Below the pieces are notes generated by a model. The model was not told the DNA's origin. It made no database searches and saw nothing but the letters and a program-made list of their open reading frames with translations. From assembly GCA_963729935.1 (NCBI GenBank), contig CAVSPW010000004.1, forward strand, positions 62,001 to 126,000: a DNA stretch of 64,000 nucleotides, given 5' to 3'. Source of the stretch: CAIKMD01 sp963729935 (GTDB lineage: Bacteria; Pseudomonadota; Alphaproteobacteria; ATCC43930; CGMCC-115725). Shown here piece by piece: positions 27,149 through 37,113 of this stretch. Positions within the stretch are counted from its first letter, which is position 1, and the number at the start of each line of letters is the position of its first letter. The translations under genes were made by a program, and so were the position numbers.

Positions 27149-28192
27149 CTATGGCATCGGCACGATGTAGCGCTTGTCCATCACGCTCGCGCCGTCGATA
27201 TCGTCCTTTAGCATCTTCTGCGATTTGAACCAGGCGATCTGATGCAGAATGTCCTTCACGTCGATGCGCGCGTCGCGCTCGACATAGGCGACGCTCAGAT
27301 GGATCTTCTCGGGCGCCTGGCCGGTATATTTGGCGAGGATCGCCAGAACCTCTTGCGCGTTGGGCCCGTCCTTGCGCGTCTCGCCCGGGCCGGTGAAGGC
27401 ATCGTGATATTCGCGCGCGCCCTTCTTGAACGCGCGCAAGAAAGCCTCGACCAGTTTCGGGCGCGTCTCGATCGTCTTGGCTGCGGTCAAGGTGACGGCG
27501 GCCTGCCACGGCGTCTCGTCGCCGATCCAGCCGACGAGCTGCGCGGTGCCGGCGAGCAGCATCGGATTGACCGCCGTCGCGGTGGTCACCGAGGCGTCGA
27601 CCTGATTGCCCTGGATCGCGGAGACGATCTGAGGCACGCCCTGCAAAGGCTCGATGCGCATCGATTTGAGATCGAGATGATATTTCTCAGCGATGAGGGC
27701 GAGGCTGTAATGCACCGGCGAGCCGACCTGGCTGATCGCGACCGAATGGCCGGGCAGGTCCTTGTAGCCTTTGAGGCCGGCCGCATAGGCCTTATTGGAC
27801 GCCATGATCGCGAAATTATGAAAACCCGGATGCTCGCTATACATGCCGGATATGATGCGCAGCACGCCCTGGCCCGCGAGCGCGTACATGCCCGCCGAAG
27901 TCGAGGTACAGCCGAAATCGAGCGAGCCCGACGCGACGCCGACCGCGACGGGTTGAGCTGATTCGAAATAGGAGAAGTCGACGTCGAGGCCTTCAGCGGC
28001 GAAATAGCCTTTTTCCCTGGCGATGAAGGCGGGCCCGACATTGGCGGCCTTGAGCGAGCCGATCCTGATCTTGACCATCTCCGCCCGCGCTTGCGGCGCC
28101 GGCACGACAAGCGCCGCCAGCGCCAATCCCAATAGCGCCGCCGCGAGCGAAGCGCGCCCACCGCGATGAAGGCCAAAGCTTGAAACACCCAT
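27149..28192 (-). CDS. NMT1/SsuA-type substrate-binding protein, repeat-linked copy
   Basis: Periplasmic binding protein of 347 aa and close paralogue of the protein at 18684 (shared ETPWQ, DAFTGPGE and WFKSQKMLKDD). The signal peptide ends near residue 39 (APQARAE). Family pieces include FIAREKGYFAAEGL and SLDFGCTSTSAG. The ATG at 28192 has GGGGGG six nt upstream and is preferred to 28198. A longer open frame extends to 28435 and reads through the CAAGA repeat at 28291, ending in Leu-Ser-Cys-Leu repeats, which is not believed to be translated. No transporter partners are nearby. Confidence 0.88.
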   Translation of the reverse strand: MGVSSFGLHRGGRASLAAALLGLALAALVVPAPQARAEMVKIRIGSLKAANVGPAFIAREKGYFAAEGLDVDFSYFESAQPVAVGVASGSLDFGCTSTSAGMYALAGQGVLRIISGMYSEHPGFHNFAIMASNKAYAAGLKGYKDLPGHSVAISQVGSPVHYSLALIAEKYHLDLKSMRIEPLQGVPQIVSAIQGNQVDASVTTATAVNPMLLAGTAQLVGWIGDETPWQAAVTLTAAKTIETRPKLVEAFLRAFKKGAREYHDAFTGPGETRKDGPNAQEVLAILAKYTGQAPEKIHLSVAYVERDARIDVKDILHQIAWFKSQKMLKDDIDGASVMDKRYIVPMP

Positions 28193-28498
28193 CGTCATCC
28201 CCCCAAACGAATAATCCTCGCGGCGCGCCATCATTCCCGCCATCGGCGCGCAGAGCAAGCACGAGCAACGGGACGCGGGCAAGGCGCGCGCAAGACAAGA
28301 CAAGACAAGACAAGACAAGACAAGACAAGACAAGACAAGAAAGGCGCCGCCCGGCGGGGCGGCCGGGGGGAGGGGCCGGTGCACGCCAATCCCCTGCTGC
28401 AGGCAAGACGGGCGGGGCAAGGCTTTGTTAACCACGTTGCAAGAGGAAGGGAGGGAGGAGCCGGGAGTTCAGCCGCGGATCCCAATCCGCTTGCTCCG
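28193..28498. other. 306-bp intergenic region with repeat, no recognised gene
   Basis: It separates the leftward binding-protein gene from the rightward 38-aa frame and rpsB. It holds the (CAAGA)10 tract. Frames crossing the tract code only for low-complexity peptides. No promoter was identified with confidence. Confidence 0.55.
28291..28340. repeat. Pentanucleotide tandem repeat, 10 perfect copies of CAAGA
   Basis: The sequence is CAAGA repeated ten times (50 bp). On the minus strand it reads TCTTG repeats, starting 98 bp upstream of the binding-protein start at 28192. Such tracts change length by slipped-strand mispairing. Five bases per unit is not a multiple of three, so unit changes shift any frame that crosses it. 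This is the only such tract noticed in the window. Confidence 0.95.
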
Positions 28499-28615
28499 AT
28501 GCGTTACGCGCTGGCCCTCGATCCCGGGATCGAGACCACTGTCTGGCTGATCGTGGCGGCTTTGGGCTGCGCCCTCGTCCTGATCCTCTCGGAGATGGTC
28601 CAGAACCGGAAGTAG
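28499..28615 (+). CDS. Possible 38-aa membrane micropeptide
   Basis: A 38-aa frame with one hydrophobic helix (TTVWLIVAALGCALVLILSEM) flanked by MRYALALDPGIE and VQNRK. The charge pattern fits a single-pass inner-membrane peptide. There is no convincing ribosome site, so it may not be translated. It lies 193 bp before rpsB. Confidence 0.3.
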   Translation: MRYALALDPGIETTVWLIVAALGCALVLILSEMVQNRK

Positions 28616-28808
28616 GCGACGCGCCGAGCAGCCCCGGCGGCCTCTTGCCAAACTCTTCTAATCCCACTATTTAAGGCGCCGTTCTCACTTTAACCCCACA
28701 CGCGGGGATGCGGCGCCTCGGGATACCGAAACGCTGCCCCGGTGCCGGCCTGGGCGCAATCCCGGCCGGTAAGCTCCCGCGGCGGATCAACCGGAAAAGG
28801 AACTCCCG

Positions 28809-29594
<786 letters not shown>

Positions 29595-29606
29595 GCGGAG
29601 ACGAAG

Positions 29607-30530
29607 ATGGCAGAGATTTCCGCCGGGCTGGTCAAGGAGTTGCGGGAGAAGACCGGCGCCGGGATGATGGATTGCAAGCGCGCCTTGAGCGAGTCGCAGG
29701 GCGATCTCGAGAGCGCGGTGGACTGGCTGCGCAAGAAGGGCCTCGCCGCCGCCGCCAAGAAGGCCGGCCGCGTCGCCGCCGAGGGCCTTATCGGCGCCGC
29801 GGTCAAAGGCAATGTTGGCGCGCTGGTCGAGGTCAATGCCGAGACCGATTTCGTCGCGCGCAACGATGTGTTCCAGAAATTCGTCGCCAACGTCGCCGAG
29901 CTGGCGCTCAGCCATGTCGATCTCGACCGCTTGAAGGCTGCGCCCTATCCCGGCAGCGGGCGCCATGTCGCGGACGAACTCGCGCATCTGATCGCCACCG
30001 TCGGCGAGAACATGTCGCTGCGGCGGATGGCGCGGCTCCATGTCGCGCATGGCGCGGTCGCTGCTTATGTCCACAACGCGGTCGCGCCCAATCTCGGCAA
30101 GATCGGCGTGCTGGTCGCGCTCGAATCGGCAGGCAATCCCGACCATCTTGCCGGCGTCGGCCGCCAGCTCGCGATGCATGTCGCCGCGGCGAAGCCCCAA
30201 TATCTCGACATTGCCTCGGTCCCCGCCACCGATCTTGCCCGCGAGCGCGACGTGCTCCGGGAGCAGGCGAAGGCGAGCGGCAAGCCCGACGCGGTGATCG
30301 ACAAGATGGTCGAAGGCCGTCTGCGCAAATTCTACGAAGAGAGCGTCCTCATCGAGCAGATCTTCGTCATCGACAACGAGACCAAGGTGGCGAAGGTGCT
30401 TGACGCTGCGGCGAAGGAAATCGGCGCGCCGGTCAAGATGGCGGGTTTCGAGCGGCTCGTTTTGGGCGAGGGCGTCGAAAAGGAGCAGACCGACTTCGCC
30501 GCGGAGGTCGCGGCGACGTTGAAACACTGA
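29607..30530 (+). CDS. tsf: Elongation factor Ts
   Basis: Nucleotide-exchange factor of 307 aa for EF-Tu. The N-terminal UBA-like module (LREKTGAGMMDCKRALSES, about 11-30) and the TDFVARN contact (80-86) are complete. The two core subdomains follow, ending in the conserved coiled-coil region. It is co-transcribed with rpsB, the usual bacterial arrangement. Confidence 0.97.
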   Translation: MAEISAGLVKELREKTGAGMMDCKRALSESQGDLESAVDWLRKKGLAAAAKKAGRVAAEGLIGAAVKGNVGALVEVNAETDFVARNDVFQKFVANVAELALSHVDLDRLKAAPYPGSGRHVADELAHLIATVGENMSLRRMARLHVAHGAVAAYVHNAVAPNLGKIGVLVALESAGNPDHLAGVGRQLAMHVAAAKPQYLDIASVPATDLARERDVLREQAKASGKPDAVIDKMVEGRLRKFYEESVLIEQIFVIDNETKVAKVLDAAAKEIGAPVKMAGFERLVLGEGVEKEQTDFAAEVAATLKH

Positions 30531-30608
30531 GCGCCGCGCGCTCAAGGGGGAGACGGCGGCCCATCTCTCCTGTATGATTCGCGGCGCTCGAGCCCCGGAT
30601 GTGACGTG

Positions 30609-31343
30609 ATGCCAGCGGAACCGAAATACCGGCGCGTGCTTCTGAAACTCAGTGGCGAAGCGCTGATGGGCGAACAGGGCTACGGGATCGATCCCGAAAT
30701 GATTTCCCGCATCGCCGCCGAGGTGAAGAGCGTCCACGCGCTCGGCGTCCAGGTCGCGCTGGTGGTCGGCGGCGGCAACATCTTCCGCGGGCTTTCGGGC
30801 GCCGCGGCCGGGATGGAGCGTGCGACCGGCGACTACATGGGCATGCTCGCGACCATCATCAATTCGCTGGCGCTGCAGAGCGCGCTCGAGCGGCTGGGCG
30901 TGCAGACGCGGGTGCAGAGCGCCATTCCGATGCAGACTGTGTGCGAGCCCTATATCCGCCGCCGCGCCATCCGCCACATGGAAAAAGGCCGTGCCGTGAT
31001 CTTCGCCGCTGGCACCGGCAATCCCTTTTTCACCACCGATACGGCGGCCGCGCTGCGGGCCTCGGAGACCGACTGCCAAGCGTTGTTGAAGGCGACAAAG
31101 GTCGACGGCGTCTACAGCGCGGACCCCAAGAAGGACGCGAAAGCGCAGCGCCACGAGGCGCTCACTTATCTCGACGTGCTGACGCGCGACCTGCAGGTCA
31201 TGGATGCCGCCGCGATCTCGCTCGCGCGCGAGAACCGGATTCCGATCCTGGTGTTCTCGATCTACGACAAGGGCGGCTTCGCCGATGTCGTATCGGGCAA
31301 GGGACGCTTCACGATCATCAGCGAGGAGGGGGCGCGGGCATGA
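30609..31343 (+). CDS. pyrH: UMP kinase
   Basis: Kinase of 244 aa converting UMP to UDP in pyrimidine supply. Family motifs are the N-terminal LLKLSGEALMG, the GGGNIFRG phosphate region and ATKVDGVYSADPKKD near the C-terminal half. The ATG at 30609 is directly preceded by an in-frame GTG at 30606, which is the alternative start. The last 4 bp overlap the frr start (ATGA). Confidence 0.96.
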   Translation: MPAEPKYRRVLLKLSGEALMGEQGYGIDPEMISRIAAEVKSVHALGVQVALVVGGGNIFRGLSGAAAGMERATGDYMGMLATIINSLALQSALERLGVQTRVQSAIPMQTVCEPYIRRRAIRHMEKGRAVIFAAGTGNPFFTTDTAAALRASETDCQALLKATKVDGVYSADPKKDAKAQRHEALTYLDVLTRDLQVMDAAAISLARENRIPILVFSIYDKGGFADVVSGKGRFTIISEEGARA

Positions 31344-31900
31344 GTGAAGACAAGATCATCGTCGATCTGCGCCGGCGCATGGATGGCGCGATCGATGTGC
31401 TGCGCAAGGAATTCGGGGGTCTTCGGACGGGGCGCGCCTCGGCGGGGCTGCTCGATCCCGTCCAGGTCGAGGCCTATGGCAACAAGATGCCCTTGACCCA
31501 GGTGGGCACGGTCAGTGTCCCTGAGCCGCGACTCATCCTTGTGCAGGTCTGGGACAAGGGCAACGTAAAGGCCACGGAAAAGGCCATTCGCGAGGCGGGT
31601 CTCGGCCTCAACCCGCAGGCCGACGGCCAGACCGTCCGCGTGCCGGTGCCCGATCTCAGCGAGGAGCGGCGCAGGGAATTGACCCGCGTCGCCGCCAAAT
31701 ACACCGAGCAGGCGCGCGTTTCCGTGCGCAATGTGCGCCGCGACGGGCTCGATCTCCTGAAGAAGCAGGAAAAGGACAGCGTCATCACCCAGGATCAGCA
31801 CCGCAAGCTCGACAAGGACATTCAGACCTTGACCGACGCGACCATCAAGAAGGTCGACGAGATGCTGGCGGCCAAGGAAAAGGAGATTCTCCAGGTCTGA
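31340..31900 (+). CDS. frr: Ribosome recycling factor
   Basis: Protein of 186 aa that splits post-termination ribosomes with EF-G. The three-helix bundle is seen from MDGAIDVLRKEFGGLRTGRASA through RRELTRVAAKYTEQARVSVRNVRRD. The start overlaps the pyrH stop and the stop shares its last base with the uppS start, so translation is coupled on both sides. Normal length for the family. Confidence 0.97.
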   Translation: MSEDKIIVDLRRRMDGAIDVLRKEFGGLRTGRASAGLLDPVQVEAYGNKMPLTQVGTVSVPEPRLILVQVWDKGNVKATEKAIREAGLGLNPQADGQTVRVPVPDLSEERRRELTRVAAKYTEQARVSVRNVRRDGLDLLKKQEKDSVITQDQHRKLDKDIQTLTDATIKKVDEMLAAKEKEILQV

Positions 31901-32637
31901 TGTCGGCCGGTGCGAATTCCTCGCGGCCGGCGCCGCCGGCCCATGTCGCGATCATCATGGACGGCAACGGGCGCTGGGCCCGGGCGCGCGGCCTGCCGCG
32001 CATCGCCGGCCATCGCCGCGGCGCCGAATCCGTGCGCCGCACCGTCGTCGCCGCAGCGGAACTCGGGATCGCCTATCTGACGCTGTTCGGATTCTCATCG
32101 GAGAATTGGAAGCGCCCAAGCGGCGAGATCGACGATCTGATGTCCTTGCTGCGCGTCTATCTGCGTGGCGAGATCGCCGAGCTCCACCGCCAAGCTGTGC
32201 GCGTCCGGGTGATCGGTGATCGCACGCGGCTTGCGCCCGATATCGTGACGTTGATCGACAACGCCGAAGACCTCACGCGGGCCAATACTCGGCTCACTCT
32301 GATCGTCGCGCTCTCCTATGGCGGCCGCCACGACATCGTGCAGGCGGCCCGGCGTCTCGCCGCCGAGGTCGCGGCAGGAAAGCTCAACCCAGAAGCGATC
32401 GACGAGGCGCGCTTCGCCGCGCATCTGTACACGGCCGGCATCCCGGACCCCGATCTTCTCATCCGCACCAGCGGCGAGCAGCGCATCAGCAATTTCCTGT
32501 TGTGGCAATCGGCCTATACCGAACTCGTCTTCGTCGACACGCTGTGGCCCGATTTCGGCGCGAGCGACCTCGAAAAAGCGGTGAGCGAATTCCACGGGCG
32601 CGACCGCCGCTACGGCACTTCGCTTGGCTCAGGCTAG
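31900..32637 (+). CDS. uppS: Isoprenyl (undecaprenyl) diphosphate synthase, cis type
   Basis: Enzyme of 245 aa that makes the C55 lipid carrier for peptidoglycan and other envelope polymers. Motifs are HVAIIMDGNGRWA with the catalytic Asp, LFGFSSENWKRP, and the C-terminal RTSGEQRISNFLLWQSAY and VDTLWPDF. The ATG reuses the last base of the frr stop. Confidence 0.96.
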   Translation: MSAGANSSRPAPPAHVAIIMDGNGRWARARGLPRIAGHRRGAESVRRTVVAAAELGIAYLTLFGFSSENWKRPSGEIDDLMSLLRVYLRGEIAELHRQAVRVRVIGDRTRLAPDIVTLIDNAEDLTRANTRLTLIVALSYGGRHDIVQAARRLAAEVAAGKLNPEAIDEARFAAHLYTAGIPDPDLLIRTSGEQRISNFLLWQSAYTELVFVDTLWPDFGASDLEKAVSEFHGRDRRYGTSLGSG

Positions 32638-32656
32638 AGAGGCGGCCGGAGACGCG

Positions 32657-33481
32657 GTGCGGGCCCCGGCCGCGGGCCTTGGCGCCGGCGGCCTGAAGCT
32701 GCGATTCCTGTCGGCGTTGGTGCTGGTGCCGCTGGCGCTGGCCGCCGCTTGGTTCGGCGGCTGGTTTTTCGCGTGCTTGGTGGCGTTGGCCGCCGCCGGC
32801 ATGGGTTGGGAATGGGCCAGGCTTTCGGGCGCCCGCGGCGGCCTTGCCAAAGCCGCCGTCATCACGACGCTTTTGGCCGCCGTCGCCGCCGCGTCCTGGG
32901 ACGCGCCTTTGTCGGCAATTCTGCTCGCCGCGGCAGGCGCCGCCGCGGTCTGGGCCGCGGCCGGCGCGACGGCCGCGGCGTCGCCGCTCTGGACCGCCGC
33001 GGGCACGCTTTGGCTCGGCCTTCCCTGCGTTGCCATGCTGTGGATCCGGTTGGGCGCGGATGGGCGCGGCTTGGTCCTGTGGCTTTTTGCCGTGGTGTGG
33101 GCAAGCGATGTCGGCGCTTATGCCGCAGGCCGCACCCTAGGCGGACCGCGCTTGGCGCCCCATCTCTCGCCCAACAAGACTTGGTCGGGCGCGGCGGGCG
33201 GAGCGGTCTGCGCCGCATTGGTGGGGCTGGGCGCCGCGCTGCTGACCGGGGCACCGGCCGCGGGCCTGATGGGGTTGAGCCTCGCGCTTTCGGTCGCGGC
33301 GCAGGCGGGCGATCTGATCGAATCGCTCGCCAAACGGCGTTTCGGGGTCAAGGATTCGGGTGCGCTCATTCCCGGCCATGGCGGGCTGCTCGACCGGCTC
33401 GATTCGCTTTTGACCGCGGCCGCCGGACTCGGTGCCCTCATTCTGGCCGGTTTGGGTCCGTCCTTCGCGCTGCACCCCTAA
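32657..33481 (+). CDS. cdsA: Phosphatidate cytidylyltransferase
   Basis: Integral membrane enzyme of 274 aa that makes CDP-diacylglycerol for phospholipid synthesis. Several hydrophobic helices are followed by the CTP-transferase signature LSPNKTWSGAAGG and the metal-binding tail VKDSGALIPGHGGLLDRLDS. The GTG at 32657, with GGAG just upstream, is preferred to the TTG at 32624 that overlaps uppS. The gene is followed directly by rseP; no dxr gene intervenes. Confidence 0.93.
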   Translation: MRAPAAGLGAGGLKLRFLSALVLVPLALAAAWFGGWFFACLVALAAAGMGWEWARLSGARGGLAKAAVITTLLAAVAAASWDAPLSAILLAAAGAAAVWAAAGATAAASPLWTAAGTLWLGLPCVAMLWIRLGADGRGLVLWLFAVVWASDVGAYAAGRTLGGPRLAPHLSPNKTWSGAAGGAVCAALVGLGAALLTGAPAAGLMGLSLALSVAAQAGDLIESLAKRRFGVKDSGALIPGHGGLLDRLDSLLTAAAGLGALILAGLGPSFALHP

Positions 33482-33568
33482 GCTGCTGCCGAAGCTGGAG
33501 TTTTTTTCATCAATCGGGCAGGTTTTTTTTGCTATGGTGGAACGTATGCGCTCACACAGGTTGGATCC

Positions 33569-34702
33569 ATGGGCTTATTGACCGGCGGCCTCGACTATAT
33601 CGTTCCCTTCATCATCGTCTTGACCGTGCTCGTTTTCGTGCATGAGCTCGGCCACTACTTGGTGGCGCGCTGGAATCGCGTGCGCATCGAAGTCTTTTCG
33701 ATCGGGTTCGGACCTGAGATTTTCGGCTGGAACGATCGCGCCGGCACGCGCTGGAAATTCAGCATCGTGCCGCTCGGCGGCTACGTCAAAATGTTCGGCG
33801 ATGCCGATCCCGCCTCGATGCCGGCCGGCGAGCTCGCGGCAATGACGCAAGAAGAGCGCAGGGTCTCTTTCCATCACAAGCGCCTGCCACAGCGCGCCGC
33901 GGTCGTGGCGGCCGGTCCCATAGCCAATTTCCTCTTCGCGATCGTGGTGCTCGCCGGACTTTTCGCGACCGTGGGCCAGCCCTTCACGCCGCCGCAAGTC
34001 GGCAAGGTTCTGCCCGGCAGCGCGGCCGAGCAGGGCGGGGTCAAATCCGGCGATATCTTCGTGGCCATCGATGGCGAGCCGATCGATCGCTTCGAAGACG
34101 TGCAGCGCCTCGTTCGCCTCAATGCCGGCGTCGCGATGAAGCTCCTGGTGAAGCGCGGCGACGGCGAAATCGCGCTTGAGGTGACGCCCAAGAGCAGCAC
34201 CATCACCGACCGCTTCGGCAACACCCATCAGCTCGGGCTCCTCGGAATCGAGGGGGGCGGCGTCAAATACGTGCGGCGCGACCCGCTGAGCGCGGTATGG
34301 CGCGCCGGCGCCGAGACCATGAATATGACCACCGGCACGCTCGTCGCCGTGTGGCAGATGGTGATCGGCGCGCGCACCGCGGACGAATTCGGCGGCCCGT
34401 TGCGCATTGCGCAGATGTCGGGGGAGGTGGCCCAAGGCGGCGTTGTCGCCATGCTGTGGTTCATGGCGGTGCTCTCGATCAATCTCGGCCTGATCAACCT
34501 CTTCCCAATCCCGGTCCTTGACGGCGGACATCTTCTGTTTTATGCCGCTGAGGCTATTCGCGGTAGACCGCTGGGCCAGCGTGCGCAGGAATATGGCTTC
34601 CGGCTCGGCCTGGCGCTGGTGCTGACGCTCATGGTCTTCGCCACCTGGAACGACCTCGTTCACCTCAGAGTTGTCGAGTTTCTGAAAAGCTTGGTGACCT
34701 AG
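33569..34702 (+). CDS. rseP: RIP zinc metalloprotease (site-2 protease)
   Basis: Intramembrane protease of 377 aa (RseP/MmpA type) that cuts transmembrane anti-sigma factors or signal peptides. H25-E26-x2-H29 is the zinc motif inside the first membrane helix. One PDZ domain lies at about 125-200 (LPGSAAEQGGVKSGDIFVAID), and the LDGGH motif near the C-terminus provides the third ligand region. It has one PDZ domain, as in MmpA, unlike E. coli RseP with two. An 87-bp A+T-rich gap with two T-tracts lies upstream and could hold an internal promoter. Confidence 0.95.
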   Translation: MGLLTGGLDYIVPFIIVLTVLVFVHELGHYLVARWNRVRIEVFSIGFGPEIFGWNDRAGTRWKFSIVPLGGYVKMFGDADPASMPAGELAAMTQEERRVSFHHKRLPQRAAVVAAGPIANFLFAIVVLAGLFATVGQPFTPPQVGKVLPGSAAEQGGVKSGDIFVAIDGEPIDRFEDVQRLVRLNAGVAMKLLVKRGDGEIALEVTPKSSTITDRFGNTHQLGLLGIEGGGVKYVRRDPLSAVWRAGAETMNMTTGTLVAVWQMVIGARTADEFGGPLRIAQMSGEVAQGGVVAMLWFMAVLSINLGLINLFPIPVLDGGHLLFYAAEAIRGRPLGQRAQEYGFRLGLALVLTLMVFATWNDLVHLRVVEFLKSLVT

Positions 34703-34755
34703 GTCTGCGGCGGCCTGGGATTCGTCGAAGAGGAACTCGCTCGGGACAGGGGGAC

Positions 34756-37113
34756 GTGTTGCGGATTTTCTTCGGAGTGGCGCGCCGCCTCGTCCTTGGG
34801 ATTGCTCTGCTGTCGATCGCCGGGATGGCGCAGGCGCAAACCGTGCCGCGGCCGCCTGCGGTCCAGGCACCGGTCGCTGCAGCGACGCCGCAAGCGGTCC
34901 CGGCCGCGCCCGATATGGCGGGCGGGAAGATCGAAGAAATCCGCATCGAAGGAACGCAACGGGTCGATCCCGATACGGTCAAATCCTACCTCCAGATTCA
35001 ACCCGGCGACGTCTACGACACGCAGAAGGCCGACGCCTCGTTGAAGGCGCTTTATGCGACCGGCCTCTTCTCCAATGTAGAGCTCAAGCGCGACGGCTCC
35101 GCGCTCATCGTCAGCGTCACCGAAAATCCGGTGATCAACCGCATTCAGTTCGAAGGCAACAGCAAGCTTAGCGACGATAACCTCACCAGCGAAATCCAGC
35201 TCCGGCCCCGCGTCGTCTTCACGCGCGAGAAGGTGCAGAGCGATGTGAGCCGTCTACTGGAGATCTATCGCCGCTCCGGCCGCTTTGCCGCGACCGTGCA
35301 GCCCAAGCTCATCCAGTTGCCACAAAACCGCGTCGACGTCATTTTCGAGATCGACGAAGGTCCCTCGACCGGCATCCGCGGCATCACCTTTCTCGGCAAT
35401 CACATCTTCAGCGAATCGACTCTCAAGGACGTGATCTCGACCAAGGAATCGCGCTGGTATCGGTTCTTGAGCAGCGACGACACCTACGATCCGGACCGCC
35501 TGACCTATGACCGGGAGCTGTTGCGCAAATTCTATCTGTCGCAGGGCTATGCCGATTTTCGCGTCGTGTCGGCCGTTGCGGAACTGACCCCCGACCGCTC
35601 CGGCTTCATCATCACCTTCAGCATCGAGGAAGGCGCGCGCTACCATTTCGGCAAGGTCGCTGTTAGCAATGAGTTGAAGGACGTCAGTCCGGCGTTGCTG
35701 CGCGCGCTGCTGACGATCAAGGAAGGCGATTGGTACGACGCCGATCAGGTCGACAAATCGATTACGGCGATCACCGACGCGCTGGGCAACCGCGGCTATG
35801 CCTTCGTCCAGGTGACGCCGAACGTCAGACGCAATGTCGATACCAAGACGATCGACGTCAGCTTCACGGTCAAGGAAGGTCCCGAAGTCTATGTCGAGCG
35901 CATCGACATCACGGGCAACGTGCGCACCCAGGACAAGGTCGTGCGGCGCGAGTTCCGGCTGGTCGAAGGCGATGCGTTCAATTCGACGAAGCTGCACCGC
36001 TCGGAGCAGCGCATCAACAATCTTGGCTTCTTCAAGAAGGTCGACATCACCAACACGCCCGGGAGCGCGCCCGACAAGACGGTGATCCACGTCAATGTGC
36101 AAGAGCAATCGACCGGCGAGTTCCAGGTCGGCGTCGGCTATTCGACGTCCGACGGCCCGTTGGCGAATATCGGCATCCACGAACGCAATCTTTTGGGCCG
36201 CGGCCAGGATCTGCGCATCGACACCACGATCGCGTACCTGACGCAGCAGGTCGATCTGAGTTACACGGATCCCTATTTTCTCGATCGCAACGTCGCCGCC
36301 GGCTTCGATATTTTCGCTCTGCAGCGCGACAACACGACCTATTCGGGCTATCAGCAGCAATCCTTCGGCGGCTCGCTGCGCGCCGGCTATCAATTCACCG
36401 AAGCTTTGCGCCAGACCCTGACCTATACGATCCGCGAAGACACCATCAAGGACATCGTCGCGGGCGCGTCGCAATACATTCTCGATCAGGCGGGCTCGCG
36501 GCTCGCCTCGATCGTCGGGCAGTCATTGCTCTACGACAAGCGCGACAGCCGGTTGAAACCGACATCGGGCTATTACTTGCAGCAAAGCACCGATCTCGCC
36601 GGGCTCGGCGGCCAGGTCTACTTCCTGCGCAACGGCGTGAATGTCGGCTACTACTATCCGGTGGCGACGAATTGGGTCGCGCAGGCGACCGGGGAGGCGG
36701 GTTATATCTTCGGCCTCAACGACAAGGTCCGGATCGAGGACCGCTATTTCATCGGCGGCGACAATTTCCACGGTTTCGCCACGGGCGGCATCGGCCCGCG
36801 CGATACGGCGACCAACGACGCGCTGGGCGCCAATGCCTATTGGCTCGGTGCCCTGCAGCTGAGCATGCCCTTGGGTCTGCCCAAGGAATTCGGCCTCAGC
36901 GGTCACGTCTTCACCAATTTCGGCAGCGCCTGGTCGGTTGACGCCGGCGGTCCGACCGTTGCCGATGTCAACGCGATCCGAGTTTCGGTCGGCTACGGCT
37001 TCGCCTGGGATTCGCCGGTCGGTCCGGTGCGCATCGATTTCGCCCTCCCGATCGTGAAGCAGCCCTCCGACAAAAAGGAGTTCTTCCGCGTCGGGTTCGG
37101 ATCACAGTTCTAG
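34756..37113 (+). CDS. bamA: Outer-membrane assembly factor BamA
   Basis: Outer-membrane protein of 785 aa that inserts beta-barrel proteins. The signal peptide runs to about residue 28 (ISIAGMAQAQ-like). POTRA domains follow (first: IEEIRIEGTQRVDPDTVKSYL), then the Omp85 barrel with QEQSTGEFQVGVGYSTSDG and the lid region YFIGGDNFHGF. The chain ends in Phe, as usual for outer-membrane barrels. The start is GTG with AGGGGGAC upstream. The stop is followed at once by the skp start. Confidence 0.96.
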   Translation: MLRIFFGVARRLVLGIALLSIAGMAQAQTVPRPPAVQAPVAAATPQAVPAAPDMAGGKIEEIRIEGTQRVDPDTVKSYLQIQPGDVYDTQKADASLKALYATGLFSNVELKRDGSALIVSVTENPVINRIQFEGNSKLSDDNLTSEIQLRPRVVFTREKVQSDVSRLLEIYRRSGRFAATVQPKLIQLPQNRVDVIFEIDEGPSTGIRGITFLGNHIFSESTLKDVISTKESRWYRFLSSDDTYDPDRLTYDRELLRKFYLSQGYADFRVVSAVAELTPDRSGFIITFSIEEGARYHFGKVAVSNELKDVSPALLRALLTIKEGDWYDADQVDKSITAITDALGNRGYAFVQVTPNVRRNVDTKTIDVSFTVKEGPEVYVERIDITGNVRTQDKVVRREFRLVEGDAFNSTKLHRSEQRINNLGFFKKVDITNTPGSAPDKTVIHVNVQEQSTGEFQVGVGYSTSDGPLANIGIHERNLLGRGQDLRIDTTIAYLTQQVDLSYTDPYFLDRNVAAGFDIFALQRDNTTYSGYQQQSFGGSLRAGYQFTEALRQTLTYTIREDTIKDIVAGASQYILDQAGSRLASIVGQSLLYDKRDSRLKPTSGYYLQQSTDLAGLGGQVYFLRNGVNVGYYYPVATNWVAQATGEAGYIFGLNDKVRIEDRYFIGGDNFHGFATGGIGPRDTATNDALGANAYWLGALQLSMPLGLPKEFGLSGHVFTNFGSAWSVDAGGPTVADVNAIRVSVGYGFAWDSPVGPVRIDFALPIVKQPSDKKEFFRVGFGSQF

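Noticed and set aside
28291..28340. The CAAGA tract as a CRISPR array or attachment site
   Set aside because: There are no spacers, no cas genes and no integrase; the units are 5 bp and contiguous.
28193..28435. N-terminal extension of the binding protein through the CAAGA repeat
   Set aside because: It codes for Leu-Ser-Cys repeats followed by a normal signal peptide further on; the ATG at 28192 with GGGGGG upstream explains the gene.
33482..33568. T-tracts before rseP as a terminator
   Set aside because: No stable hairpin precedes the T-runs and the operon continues; an internal promoter is as likely, and neither can be shown.
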